From a bacterium (GTDB lineage: Bacteria; Thermosulfidibacterota; Thermosulfidibacteria; Thermosulfidibacterales; JALWSI01): DNA of 27,865 nucleotides. Numbering within the stretch: the first letter of the stretch is position 1; each line of letters starts with the position of its first letter. Location: contig JALWSI010000051.1 of NCBI GenBank assembly GCA_027080315.1, forward strand, positions 1 through 27,865, in the 5' to 3' direction. The position numbers and the translations under genes were made by a program. Positions 7,123 to 15,682 of this stretch are shown piece by piece. Under the pieces are notes generated by a model. That model saw only the letters and a program-made list of their open reading frames with translations, was not told the origin of the DNA and did no database searches.

Positions 7123-10065
7123 TTATGCCCTTACAATGAAGTTTGCCTCTTCTCTGGAAAGGTTAGGGTTATAAAAGGGGTCGTTCTCAAGCATATCACC
7201 CCACCTTTCTATCATATAAGCTGTCTCTTTCTGGAACCTTTCACTAAACACATCGTCCCTGCCTCTGCTAAACGACTCGTGGTGATACAGCCGTGCATAG
7301 GGAGTGTAAACGATCCAATAGCCCCTCTCCCTTATCCGAAGACAGAGATCCACATCGTTGAAGGCCACAGGCAGGTTTTTTGAGTCAAATCCCCCCATCT
7401 CTTGAAACAGGTCTCTTCTTATGAGCATACACGCCGCTGTGACGGCAGAAACATTGTGGATGGCGTGGGGCCTGCCAAAGTATCCAGGCAGCTCATCTCT
7501 CAATCCAATGTGTTCATGATTGGCCACCCCCCCTATTCCCAAGATAACCCCTGCGTGCTGAATAGTACCATTGGGAAAAAGGAGCTTCGCTCCTACGACA
7601 CCAATCTCGGGCCTCTGGGCATGCTCCACCATGGCACGAAGCCACTCTTTGGAAATCACCTCTGTATCGTTGTTAAGGAAAAGCACCATATCCCCTTTGG
7701 TCCTATCAACCGCCCAGTTGTTGATCTGGGCAAAGTTGAACTCTTTTTCAGGGTACTTGAGAACAGAAACCCTATTCTCCTTTTCAACAACCTCTTCGTA
7801 GTAGGCGAAAGTGGCCTCCTCTCTGCTTCCGTTCTCCACAATCACCACCTCGTAACTGGGATACTCCGTCTTCTCTAAGATACTTGAGACGCACCGTTTC
7901 AGCATATGAACATGATCCCTGTTTGGAATGACAATAGAGACCTTGGGATACGGCTCTGCTATCTCATAGCTTACCCGGTACATGCCTGTAGAGTACCCAG
8001 GCAGCACTCTGCCCTTTATTCCCCTTCTCCTCAAAGCATCCTCCAAGGCTCTTTTGCCCGCATCCTGGGCAAAGGGCTTGGCATCAACCTCACCGGCACA
8101 TGAGCCAGGCACCATGCGCCAATGGTATAGGATATCGGGAATGTGATGAATCCTCTGGGTCTTCTCGGTGAACCTGAGCACCAGATCGTAATCTTGGCTG
8201 CCGTCGTATTCGCTTCGGAATCCCCCTATCTCCTCCAGGATGGAGCGACGATAAACCCCAAGGTGGCAGGTGTACATCTGGGTGAGGAGAAGATCCGGAG
8301 ACCAGTCGGGTTTAAAGAAGGGCTCACAACGATTCCCTTTAGGATCCAGCTTATCCTCATCGGAGTAGATCATATCCACAGAAGGCTTCTCTCTTATCAC
8401 CTTTGCCACCCGATAGAGGGCATGGGGAGGCAACTCGTCATCGTGATCAAGCAGGGCTACGAAATCTCCCGTGGCCATCTCAAGGGCAGCGTTTGAGGCA
8501 AAGGATATGCCCCCGTTTCGGGTAAGAAACTTCACCTTTATTCTTCTATCGTTCTTGGCGTATTCAGAGAGAAGCCTCTCTAAGGCTGGCTCGTGTGAGC
8601 CGTCGTCTGCTATGCAGAGCTCCCAAAAGGGATATGCTTGGTTCTTCACAGACTCTATGGCCTTCTCCAAAAGGGCAAGAGGGGTATTGTAAACAGGCAT
8701 AACAACGCTGATCAGCGGAGGATCTTGCCATTTTTCTGCGTCTCTTCTCATGTCTCTCAGCTCTTTAGGAGATGGGGTATGGGTCTCTACCCACGCCCTG
8801 TAAGCATCCAGGTTTGAGCCGTGTGCCTTTAGCTGCTGCCAGGCACCTTTAAACCCGGATCTCCTTATCAGGTCTATTCCCTTCTTGAGTTTCTCTCTTC
8901 TGTTCCCATCCTTCACAAATCCCACCCAGCCATCCCACAAGAGGACCCTCCTGAATGAACCCTGTGGGAGAAGCAGATCCCTTAACTTTCTAATTTTAAC
9001 CAAGATCCGCCACCCCAAAGTGGACTCAATTGCTGCTTTATGTGAAAGAAGCGTATCCCTTTCTCTCCTAAGAGCCTCTACATTATCATTCAAAAGCCCT
9101 ATTCTTGTAAGAAGGTCTTTGTTCTCCTCTTCTAAAGAGAATATTCTCTTTTTTAAGGACTCAATCTCTTTCTGGGCTATATACAGCTCTCCAGACAGCG
9201 ACTCCTTCTCTCTCTCTAAGGTGGCTATCTTTAAACCCACCACCCATCTCAGATAGTTTGTGAGATGATCAGATGAGATCTTGTTAATATGCTTGGCAAA
9301 TATCCTCTCTGTCCACCTCCAAAGATCATCTCCGGTTCGGGCATCTCCCACCCCTCCCTCTCTGTGCACCCTGTAAAGGGCGGTCACCTTGGGTATGTGC
9401 AATGGGGTGTACCTATCGGATAGCCTGATGATGAGATCCCAATCCTCGTAGATCTCAAAAGAGGTGTCTATTCCACCAACTTTCTGGAAGGCCTCTCTCT
9501 CCATCATGAGGGTCATGAATGGAATGAAGTTCTCAAAGAGAATCCTCTTTTCGTCAAAGGGTGTAGAGAACCTCTTTATTACACCTGGTTTACGCTGCCA
9601 GGTTCCATCAGAAGAGAGTTCCATCTCCACCATCTCACAGGCGGTGTAGGCCACCTTTCGGTGCTGCTTCTCCAAAACCCTTACCAAGGTGGAGACATGT
9701 TGAGGCAAAAGTATGTCGTCATCGTCCAGAAAATTGATGTACTTGCCACTGCTTGCCTCAACGGCCTTGTTGGCCGCCACTGATCTGCCCTGACGCGGCA
9801 GGTTAATAAGCTGCAGAGAGACCCCTTTAAGGTCAATACCTCCAAGCAATGGTGAGGGATCGTCCCCCCCGTCGTTCACAACCACAATCTCAATGGGGCA
9901 GTAATCCTGAGACACAACAGACCTCACCGCCTCTGCAAGCAGTGCAGGCCTGTTGCGGGTACGAATAAGGATTGAGACTAAAGGATTATTTTCCTTATTA
10001 GAGTATTGCTTAGAACCGGACCGACTCTGCCACCTTCTGGAAAATCCTGTATATCTCCTTCGCAT
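7123..10065 (-). CDS. Multidomain glycosyltransferase with three GT2 domains and a coiled coil
   Basis: About 980 residues with three family-2 glycosyltransferase (GT-A) domains; numbers count from a TTG at 10080. Domain 1 (about 33-260): VSILIRTRNRP, FLDDDD at 117-122 as the nucleotide-sugar/metal motif, and EDWD. A coiled coil follows (about 283-350). Domain 2 (about 455-695): ISVVMPVYNTP, DHDDE at 545-549, SQDYDL. Domain 3 (about 711-985): VSIVIPNRD, NNDTE at 803-807, NDVDLCLRI. Such proteins build O-antigen, capsule or other surface polysaccharides; the sugars cannot be read from sequence. There is no membrane span. The start is uncertain: ATG at 10065 (or TTG at 10080) overlaps the upstream gene by some 55-70 bases, giving a very basic N-terminus, and no canonical start lies between there and domain 1. 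No other glycan genes are nearby. Confidence 0.9.
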   Translation of the reverse strand: MRRRYTGFSRRWQSRSGSKQYSNKENNPLVSILIRTRNRPALLAEAVRSVVSQDYCPIEIVVVNDGGDDPSPLLGGIDLKGVSLQLINLPRQGRSVAANKAVEASSGKYINFLDDDDILLPQHVSTLVRVLEKQHRKVAYTACEMVEMELSSDGTWQRKPGVIKRFSTPFDEKRILFENFIPFMTLMMEREAFQKVGGIDTSFEIYEDWDLIIRLSDRYTPLHIPKVTALYRVHREGGVGDARTGDDLWRWTERIFAKHINKISSDHLTNYLRWVVGLKIATLEREKESLSGELYIAQKEIESLKKRIFSLEEENKDLLTRIGLLNDNVEALRRERDTLLSHKAAIESTLGWRILVKIRKLRDLLLPQGSFRRVLLWDGWVGFVKDGNRREKLKKGIDLIRRSGFKGAWQQLKAHGSNLDAYRAWVETHTPSPKELRDMRRDAEKWQDPPLISVVMPVYNTPLALLEKAIESVKNQAYPFWELCIADDGSHEPALERLLSEYAKNDRRIKVKFLTRNGGISFASNAALEMATGDFVALLDHDDELPPHALYRVAKVIREKPSVDMIYSDEDKLDPKGNRCEPFFKPDWSPDLLLTQMYTCHLGVYRRSILEEIGGFRSEYDGSQDYDLVLRFTEKTQRIHHIPDILYHWRMVPGSCAGEVDAKPFAQDAGKRALEDALRRRGIKGRVLPGYSTGMYRVSYEIAEPYPKVSIVIPNRDHVHMLKRCVSSILEKTEYPSYEVVIVENGSREEATFAYYEEVVEKENRVSVLKYPEKEFNFAQINNWAVDRTKGDMVLFLNNDTEVISKEWLRAMVEHAQRPEIGVVGAKLLFPNGTIQHAGVILGIGGVANHEHIGLRDELPGYFGRPHAIHNVSAVTAACMLIRRDLFQEMGGFDSKNLPVAFNDVDLCLRIRERGYWIVYTPYARLYHHESFSRGRDDVFSERFQKETAYMIERWGDMLENDPFYNPNLSREEANFIVRA

Positions 10066-10600
10066 CCTCCCCCTTCTCAAGTTTCTTTTCTAAGAAGAAG
10101 CTAAGGGTAAACTTGGGGCTGTAGTAGATTCTTTGGCAAACCAGATTCACCTCTCCAGTCTCTTTGGAAGAGATAGTGTATATCTCTTCTCCAAACCACA
10201 CGTCCTCTCCTCTATGTCCCAGATCGGTGCTGATCACATCCACCTTTCGTCCAGAGGCAGACCGTCCGTTCATGGCCTTGGCTGTGCCAACAAGCCTTTT
10301 TGCAAGCTCCTTAGCGCCTGCAGGTTCGTGATGATGATGTCCACCCTCACGACGGATCTCCTCAGGGGTCACAACTATTGAGGGCAAGACCCTGCAAATA
10401 ATCTCAAACTTGGGTTTAGAGGAATGGGTCACCACCGCCTTTCTTGAGTAAATAACCTTAAAGCCCAAACCTTTGGGCAGCTCCAGCTTAACGGTGAGTT
10501 CTGGTGCCTTCCAGGTAACCACATTGGCATGGGCTATGCTTGAGAACCCACAGTATACGCTCAACACCACAAAGAGAAAGATCGCCAGGCCTCTTTTCAT
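10010..10600 (-). CDS. Secreted or periplasmic protein of unknown function, coupled to leuD
   Basis: 196 residues that I do not assign to a family. The N-terminus is a clear signal peptide: MKRG, a hydrophobic core ([15 protein letters not shown]) and a likely cleavage after AHA at about 26. The mature part looks beta-rich at first, followed by a loop [12 protein letters not shown] (about 84-95) with four consecutive histidines, which could bind metal, and a helical C-terminus. One Cys lies in IICRV and another in LVCQRI. Its ATG overlaps the leuD stop by 4 bases (ATGA), with GGAGGTGA inside leuD, so it is translationally coupled to leuD. The downstream glycosyltransferase start overlaps its end. 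Why an exported protein is tied to a leucine enzyme is not evident. Confidence 0.8.
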   Translation of the reverse strand: MKRGLAIFLFVVLSVYCGFSSIAHANVVTWKAPELTVKLELPKGLGFKVIYSRKAVVTHSSKPKFEIICRVLPSIVVTPEEIRREGGHHHHEPAGAKELAKRLVGTAKAMNGRSASGRKVDVISTDLGHRGEDVWFGEEIYTISSKETGEVNLVCQRIYYSPKFTLSFFLEKKLEKGEDAKEIYRIFQKVAESVRF

Positions 10601-11100
10601 CTTCTCACCTCCAGCCCCATCTTTCTGGCCACGTATGGCATGAGTCCTCCAACCTCAAGCAGCTCTTGCATAAATGGGGGAATGGGCACGGCCTTAAAGC
10701 TCTTGCCAGAAGAGACATTTTCAATGGTGCCGGTAGATAGATCCACCCTAACCACATCCCCCTCTTTAATGCCCTCAACGGCCTCGGGAGACTCAAGAAT
10801 GGGCAACCCCATGTTAAAGGAGTTGCGATAGAATATTCTTGCAAAGCTTTTGGCTATCACACAGGAGATTCCCGCAGCCTTTATGGCAATGGGGGCATGC
10901 TCCCGGGAGGAGCCACACCCAAAGTTCTCACCTGCGACTATGATATCGCCCTTGACGATCTTTTTGGCAAAGTCAGGATCCGCGTCCTCCATACAATGGC
11001 GGCCCAGCTCTTCCGGGTCTGAGGTGTTAAGGTACCTCGCAGGTATGATAACATCGGTATCAATGTGATCTCCAAACACCCATGCCTTGCCCTCAATCAT
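10597..11100 (-). CDS. leuD: 3-isopropylmalate dehydratase small subunit (HacB/archaeal-type LeuD)
   Basis: 167 residues, the short type of aconitase swivel domain found with HacA-type large subunits. [19 protein letters not shown] (10-28) and [15 protein letters not shown] (56-70) are the family hallmarks. The subunit completes the active site with LeuC and converts 2-isopropylmalate to 3-isopropylmalate. The loop after ARYL, which helps set specificity between isopropylmalate and homoaconitate-type substrates, reads YLNT here. The leucine assignment relies on leuA and leuC next door. The leuC stop and leuD start share one base, and the leuD stop overlaps the next start, so three proteins are made from one coupled message. 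Confidence 0.93.
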   Translation of the reverse strand: MIEGKAWVFGDHIDTDVIIPARYLNTSDPEELGRHCMEDADPDFAKKIVKGDIIVAGENFGCGSSREHAPIAIKAAGISCVIAKSFARIFYRNSFNMGLPILESPEAVEGIKEGDVVRVDLSTGTIENVSSGKSFKAVPIPPFMQELLEVGGLMPYVARKMGLEVRR

Positions 11101-12362
11101 CAGATCACCTCCTCAGGATGGGCTATGCGGCCAGCCACCGCCGAGGCTGCTGCCACGTAAGGAGAAGCCAGATAGACCTCGCTTTTAGGATGACCCATTC
11201 TACCAACGAAGTTTCTATTGGTTGTGGCAACGGCTCTCTCTCCCTCAGCCAACACCCCCATGTGCCCCCCCAGACAGGGCCCACAGGTGGGAGTTGAGAT
11301 GGCAGCTCCCGCTGAGAGAAAGACATCAAACAATCCCTCTGTCATGGCCTGGTGATAGATCTTTTGGGTGGCGGGAATAATGATAAGTCTCACATTGGGA
11401 TGAACCCTATTCCCCTTCAATATCTCCGCCGCCTGACGCAGATCCCTTATTCTCCCGTTTGTGCAGGAACCGATCACCACCTGATCTATGGTAATCTCTG
11501 GAAGCTCAGATACTGGCTTCACATTCTCTGGCAAATGGGGCAATGCCACCACAGGCTCCAAAGAGGATACATCTATCTCAACAACCCTGGCATAATGGGC
11601 ATCTTCATCGCTTGAGAAGACCTCATATGGACGTTTTGCCCTGGCATTGGCAAACTCCAACGTCTCTTTGTCAGGTGGGATAATCCCCGTCTTACCCCCC
11701 GCCTCAATGGCCATGTTGCTCATGGTGAGTCTCTCTTCCATAGGGAGATCCGTTATGGCCTCTCCCACAAACTCCATTGCCATGTAGCGGGCTCCATCCA
11801 CCCCTATTCTGCCAATGGTCTCAAGGATCATATCCTTACCTGTGACCCATCTTCCCCTTTTGCCCGTGTAAACAAAGAGGATGCTCTCAGGCACCCTCAG
11901 CCATATTTCACCGGTGATCATGGCCGCTGCCAGATCGGTGCTGCCCACCCCTGTGGCAAAGGCCCCTAAAGCCCCATAGGTGCAGGTGTGAGAATCGGCA
12001 CCAATAACCAGGTCTCCCGGTACCACAATGCCCTGCTCTGGAAGCAAGGCGTGCTCTATGCCAACACTGCCCACTTCAAAGTAGTAGGTTAGCCCTTGCT
12101 CTCTGGCAAACTCCCTTAGCATCTTACACTGCTGGGCCGATTTGATGTCCTTGTTGGGGGTGAAGTGATCAGGCACAAGAACCACCCGGTCAGGATCAAA
12201 CACCTTCTCAACTCCCATCTCTCTCAAGGCCTTAATGGCTATGGGAGCTGTAATGTCATTCCCCAGGGCTATATCCACCTTGGCATTTATTATCTCCCCC
12301 GGCTTGACCTCTTCTTTGCCCGCATGAAAGGCCAGAATCTTCTCGGCAATGGTCATTCCCAT
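11100..12362 (-). CDS. leuC: 3-isopropylmalate dehydratase large subunit (HacA/aconitase-type LeuC)
   Basis: 420 residues, the compact HacA/LeuC type rather than the 460-residue E. coli type. The [4Fe-4S] ligands are visible as C300 in GSCTNGR and C360/C363 in PTCGPCLGG. Other landmarks are DHFTPN (65-70), [21 protein letters not shown] (121-141) and the [12 protein letters not shown] stretch near the C-terminus. It isomerises 2- to 3-isopropylmalate with LeuD. The ATG at 12362 is preceded by AAGGAGAGG about 10 bases away; a second ATG two codons on has worse spacing. It is 36 bases downstream of the synthase gene and overlaps leuD by one base. Homoaconitase activity cannot be excluded for this subtype, but the context favours leucine. 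Confidence 0.94.
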   Translation of the reverse strand: MGMTIAEKILAFHAGKEEVKPGEIINAKVDIALGNDITAPIAIKALREMGVEKVFDPDRVVLVPDHFTPNKDIKSAQQCKMLREFAREQGLTYYFEVGSVGIEHALLPEQGIVVPGDLVIGADSHTCTYGALGAFATGVGSTDLAAAMITGEIWLRVPESILFVYTGKRGRWVTGKDMILETIGRIGVDGARYMAMEFVGEAITDLPMEERLTMSNMAIEAGGKTGIIPPDKETLEFANARAKRPYEVFSSDEDAHYARVVEIDVSSLEPVVALPHLPENVKPVSELPEITIDQVVIGSCTNGRIRDLRQAAEILKGNRVHPNVRLIIIPATQKIYHQAMTEGLFDVFLSAGAAISTPTCGPCLGGHMGVLAEGERAVATTNRNFVGRMGHPKSEVYLASPYVAAASAVAGRIAHPEEVI

Positions 12363-12398
12363 ACGATTTGCCTCTCCTTCTAAAGATTGGGAAATTAT

Positions 12399-13886
12399 CT
12401 ACTCGTCAATGGCCTTCAAGAAGGCCCTTATTGCTGCCTCTACAACATCGGTTCTAACGGCGCGGCCCACCCTTTCGCGGTTGCCCAACTTAACCCTCAC
12501 TATGGCCTCTCCCAAGGCGTCCTTTCCATAGGTCAAGGCCCTGACGCTGAAGTCAACCAATCTGGCAGTGGTCTCTGTTGCTCGTTCCACCGCTTTAAAT
12601 GCGGCATCTACAGGACCGTTTCCCTCCGCTTCTTCCTCAACCTCAACCTCGCCCCTTCTCAAACTCACCTTAGCCCGAGGGGCACAGCCGCTCTCCATTG
12701 AGATAGAGAAAGATACAAGCTCCCACTCAGAGCCATGCTCTGAGATCACCTCTTCCACTATGGCCGCCACATCAGCGTCTGTAACATCAGACTTCTTCCA
12801 GGCTATGCTTGAGAAGAGCTGGTAAGCCTTTGATAGCTGTCCCTCGCTAAGGGTGTATCCCAGCTCGTGAACCTTCTGCTCAAACATCATGCGACCAGCA
12901 TACCTCGTAATTGGGGTTCTGCTTGAGGGGCGTCCTATGCTCTGGGGATCCACGATCTGCACCGCCCTGTGGTCCTTAACCACAGCCATTCTATGCTCCT
13001 CAATGGTGTGCACAAAAGCGAGATCTCCAACCACAGCCTTGTGTGAGGGAAGCATACAGCCCGTGAGCATGGTGAGAAGGCGAGAGGTGGGATAGATCTC
13101 CTTCAGGTTGAGCAAACACTCTACTCCCAGCTCCTCTCCCCATATCTTCAAGGCAACGGCTATCTCTTCAATGGCTGCATTTCCTGCCCTGGTTCCCACT
13201 CCACCAATGGTTCCATGTATCTGGGAGGCACCGGCCTCTATGGCCGACAGGGAGTTGGCAGATGCCAATCCCAGGTCGTCGTGGCAATGGCTGCTCACCA
13301 CCGCATTGCCCTTCAAGGCGTCAACCACCCCCTTCACAACCCTGTACCACTTGGAGGGGATGGCCACCCCCACGGTGTCAGAGAGGTTGATCACTGTAGC
13401 CCCTGCCTCTTCAACGCCACAGCATACCTCTTTGAGGAAGCCCTCGTCTGCTCTGGCGGCGTCTCCCGGGGTGAACTCAACCTCGTCTGCGAGGCTAACT
13501 GCCTTCTCAACCAGAGCAATAGAGGTCTTTAACACCTCGTCTCGCTCCCCTCCTCGCAACAGGTAACGCCTATGGATGTCAGACACCGGGATATAGAGGT
13601 GGATCCTCTTCTTGGGAGCCTGGGCCAAGGCCTTGGCGGCAACCTCTATTTCAACCTCGTCGCCGTGGGCTAAGGCCATGACCGTGGTGGAGGAAACAGA
13701 TTGGGCTATACGTTCAACCGCCGCCCTCTCCTCAGCGGAGAGGGCGGGGTATCCAGCGTCAATCACATCCACCTTCAAGCGCTCAAGCTGCTGGGCAAAC
13801 CTGACCTTCCCTTCCACAGAGAAGGTCACCTGCGGAGACTGAGCACCGTCTCTTAAAGTGGTATCTACTATTAAGATCCTTCTCAT
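12399..13886 (-). CDS. leuA: 2-isopropylmalate synthase (divergent LeuA-type)
   Basis: 495 residues: an HMGL-like TIM barrel followed by a LeuA allosteric domain. DTTLRDGAQSP (8-18) carries the catalytic Arg12 and metal ligand Asp13. EFTPGDAARAD (137-147), SHCHDDLGLASANS (199-212) with metal ligands H200/H202, and GTRAGNAAIEE (231-241) follow. The C-terminal GNGPVDAAFKA and GRAVRTDVVEAA segments are typical of the leucine-binding domain. It condenses acetyl-CoA with 2-oxoisovalerate. Oddities: GAQ instead of the usual GEQ, and AFVHTIEEHRMAV (290-302) where LeuA normally has ESGIHQDG, keeping only His298. Citramalate or another acyl acceptor is therefore possible. It begins 3 bases after the aminotransferase stop with only a weak ribosome site, so translation is probably coupled. 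Confidence 0.85.
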   Translation of the reverse strand: MRRILIVDTTLRDGAQSPQVTFSVEGKVRFAQQLERLKVDVIDAGYPALSAEERAAVERIAQSVSSTTVMALAHGDEVEIEVAAKALAQAPKKRIHLYIPVSDIHRRYLLRGGERDEVLKTSIALVEKAVSLADEVEFTPGDAARADEGFLKEVCCGVEEAGATVINLSDTVGVAIPSKWYRVVKGVVDALKGNAVVSSHCHDDLGLASANSLSAIEAGASQIHGTIGGVGTRAGNAAIEEIAVALKIWGEELGVECLLNLKEIYPTSRLLTMLTGCMLPSHKAVVGDLAFVHTIEEHRMAVVKDHRAVQIVDPQSIGRPSSRTPITRYAGRMMFEQKVHELGYTLSEGQLSKAYQLFSSIAWKKSDVTDADVAAIVEEVISEHGSEWELVSFSISMESGCAPRAKVSLRRGEVEVEEEAEGNGPVDAAFKAVERATETTARLVDFSVRALTYGKDALGEAIVRVKLGNRERVGRAVRTDVVEAAIRAFLKAIDE

Positions 13887-13889
13887 GGC

Positions 13890-15089
13890 CTAAGAAAGGG
13901 CCTTCACAGCCTCTTCTATCCTGTCCAATCCCTTTTTGATTGCCTCCATTGAGGTGGCGTAAGAGAGCCTTGCGCAAGAGTCCTCTCCAAAGGCCACACC
14001 AGGTACAATGGCAACCTTCACCTCATTGAGCAGGTAGTCGGCCATGTCCAGAGAGTTTTTGATGGTTTTGCCGTTGTAGCTCTTTCCGTAGCATCCGGAA
14101 AAGTTGGGGAAGACGTAGAAGGCGCCCTTGGGGGTGAAGCAGGAGACCCCTGGAATGGAGTTTAGACGACTCACGATCACATCTCTCCGCTCTTTGAAGG
14201 CCTTAACCATTACACCAACAGCGTCTTGAGGGCCTCTCAAGGCCTCTATTGCAGCGGCCTGGGCTATGGAGGTGGGATTTGAGGTTGACTGGCTCTGTAT
14301 CTTTGACATGGCAGCCACAACATCGGCGTCTCCAGCAATCCAACCAATGCGCCAACCTGTCATTGAGTAGGTCTTTGAAACTGCGTTCACCACAAAGGTG
14401 CGGGCCTTAACCTCCTCCCCCAGAGAGGCTATGCTCACGTGCCTGTAGCCATCATACACTATCTTCTCGTACACCTCATCAGAGATGATCCAGAGGTTGT
14501 GTTTGAGGCACACCTCTGCCAAAGCCTCCAACTCTTCCTTCTCATAGGCCGTTCCTGTGGGGTTTGAGGGGGTGTTCAGTATAACAGCCCTGGTTTTGGG
14601 GGTTATGGTTTCCTCAAGCTGCTCCGGTGTGAGTTTGAAAAGATTTTCCTCTTTGGTCTCAACTATCACAGGCTCGGCATCAGCCAAGAGCACCTGGGCT
14701 GGATAGGTGACCCAGTAGGGAGCAGGCACTATCACCTCATCTCCTTCTTGGAACAATGCCATGGCGAGGTTGTAGAGGGAATGCTTCGCTCCACAAGAGA
14801 CTATCACCTGATTCCTCTCGTACTTCAAGCCGTGATCCTCTTCCAGGCGGTAGAGGATAGCATCTTTCATATCATCGGTGCCCGGAACCGGGGTGTACTT
14901 GGTGAAACCCTCTCTCATGGCCTTTATGGCCGCCTCTTTGATATGCTCGGGGGTGTCAAAATCGGGCTCACCTGCCCCAAAACCTACAACGTCTATACCC
15001 TGAGCCTTCATGGCCTTCGCTGCAGCGGTGATACTCAAGGTGGGCGAAGGTTTGATCCTTCCTGTTCTTTCAGCGAGCCTCTTCTCCAT
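13890..15089 (-). CDS. Class I pyridoxal-phosphate aminotransferase (aspartate aminotransferase type)
   Basis: 399 residues of the bacterial aspartate aminotransferase subgroup (AspB/AspC-like). Landmarks: GFGAGEPDFDTP (37-47), PAPYWVTYP (122-130) with the ring-stacking aromatic, NTPSNPTGT (172-180), ISDEVYE (202-208), the PLP lysine K239 in NAVSKTYSMTGWRIGW, and ARLSYATS near the end with the carboxylate-binding Arg. It moves amino groups between glutamate and oxaloacetate or similar 2-oxoacids. I place the start at the ATG at 15089, behind AAAGGAGG. A longer frame to a TTG at 15164 is rejected because that TTG is the first three bases of the -35 box. It heads the leu run; a role in the final leucine transamination is possible but not shown. 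Confidence 0.92.
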   Translation of the reverse strand: MEKRLAERTGRIKPSPTLSITAAAKAMKAQGIDVVGFGAGEPDFDTPEHIKEAAIKAMREGFTKYTPVPGTDDMKDAILYRLEEDHGLKYERNQVIVSCGAKHSLYNLAMALFQEGDEVIVPAPYWVTYPAQVLLADAEPVIVETKEENLFKLTPEQLEETITPKTRAVILNTPSNPTGTAYEKEELEALAEVCLKHNLWIISDEVYEKIVYDGYRHVSIASLGEEVKARTFVVNAVSKTYSMTGWRIGWIAGDADVVAAMSKIQSQSTSNPTSIAQAAAIEALRGPQDAVGVMVKAFKERRDVIVSRLNSIPGVSCFTPKGAFYVFPNFSGCYGKSYNGKTIKNSLDMADYLLNEVKVAIVPGVAFGEDSCARLSYATSMEAIKKGLDRIEEAVKALS

Positions 15090-15135
15090 GGCTCTTGATC
15101 CTCCTTTGTCAAGGAAAGCGTTAATTTCTGTTGAT

Positions 15136-15164
15136 GGAGTACGATCTTTGCTGTTGTATGTCAA
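15136..15164 (-). promoter_or_regulatory. Promoter of the aminotransferase-leu run
   Basis: Minus strand: perfect TTGACA at 15164-15159, then 17 bases, then a weak -10, TACTCC (15141-15136). The predicted start near 15128 leaves about 40 bases to the ATG at 15089. The -35 box abuts and shares one base with the -35 of the divergent cheY promoter, so the two units may compete for polymerase. Confidence 0.5.
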
Positions 15165-15182
15165 CGGTGGGGGTGCTATATT
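15154..15182 (+). promoter_or_regulatory. Possible cheY promoter, divergent from the leu run
   Basis: Plus strand: TTGTAT (15154-15159), 17 bases, then TATATT (15177-15182), a 5/6 match to the -10. The predicted leader of about 100 bases contains the inverted repeat GTATCCT/AGGATAC (15205-15211 and 15231-15237) with a smaller GGTG-A-CACC palindrome (15220-15228) inside it, which could fold as a hairpin in the leader. The -35 is poor. Confidence 0.4.
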
Positions 15183-15288
15183 TAGGTAAAGCGGATGGGC
15201 AAGGGTATCCTATGAAGGGGGTGACACCACAGGATACTCGTTCTTCATTTTTAGAAGAACCCAAAGGCAATGGTAGGAGGAGAACAGA

Positions 15289-15657
15289 ATGAAGATACTG
15301 GTGGTGGACGATTCTTCCACAATGAGAAGGATCATAAAAAACACCCTGGCCCGCTTAGGGTATAAAGATGTTGTAGAGGCAGAGAATGGAATAGAAGGCT
15401 TGGCAAAGCTGAAAGAGGGGGGAATAGATCTGGTTTTGACAGATTGGAATATGCCTGAGATGGATGGTCTAACCTTTGTGAAAACCATAAGAGGAAGCAA
15501 GAGCTTCGCAAACATTCCCATTCTTATGATCACCACCATGGCTGCAAAAGAGGATATAGTTGAAGCGTTGAAGTCCGGGGTGAACAACTACATAGTTAAA
15601 CCCTTTACTCCAGAGACTTTAAAAGAGAAGCTGAACCAGGTTCTTGGTCAACAGTAA
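15289..15657 (+). CDS. cheY: CheY chemotaxis response regulator
   Basis: 122 residues: one receiver domain and no output domain. The acidic pair D7/D8, the phosphorylated D52 in TDWNMP, T82, Y101 and K104 line up with E. coli CheY D12/D13, D57, T87, Y106 and K109, at a constant offset of five. Phospho-CheY binds the flagellar switch to change rotation. AGGAGGAG precedes the ATG. A CheZ-type phosphatase gene follows 25 bases downstream, which supports a true chemotaxis CheY rather than a generic single receiver. No CheA, receptor or flagellar gene is in the window. Confidence 0.95.
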   Translation: MKILVVDDSSTMRRIIKNTLARLGYKDVVEAENGIEGLAKLKEGGIDLVLTDWNMPEMDGLTFVKTIRGSKSFANIPILMITTMAAKEDIVEALKSGVNNYIVKPFTPETLKEKLNQVLGQQ

Positions 15658-15682
15658 AAAATAAGAAGAGAGGGAACAAGGT

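Noticed and set aside
12399-13886. Citramalate or homocitrate synthase instead of LeuA
   Set aside because: The C-terminal allosteric domain and the leuCD neighbours favour 2-isopropylmalate synthase; the alternative is kept only as a finding.
15090-15164. Longer N-terminus for the aminotransferase from a TTG
   Set aside because: The TTG is the start of the TTGACA -35 box, and a strong ribosome site precedes the ATG at 15089.
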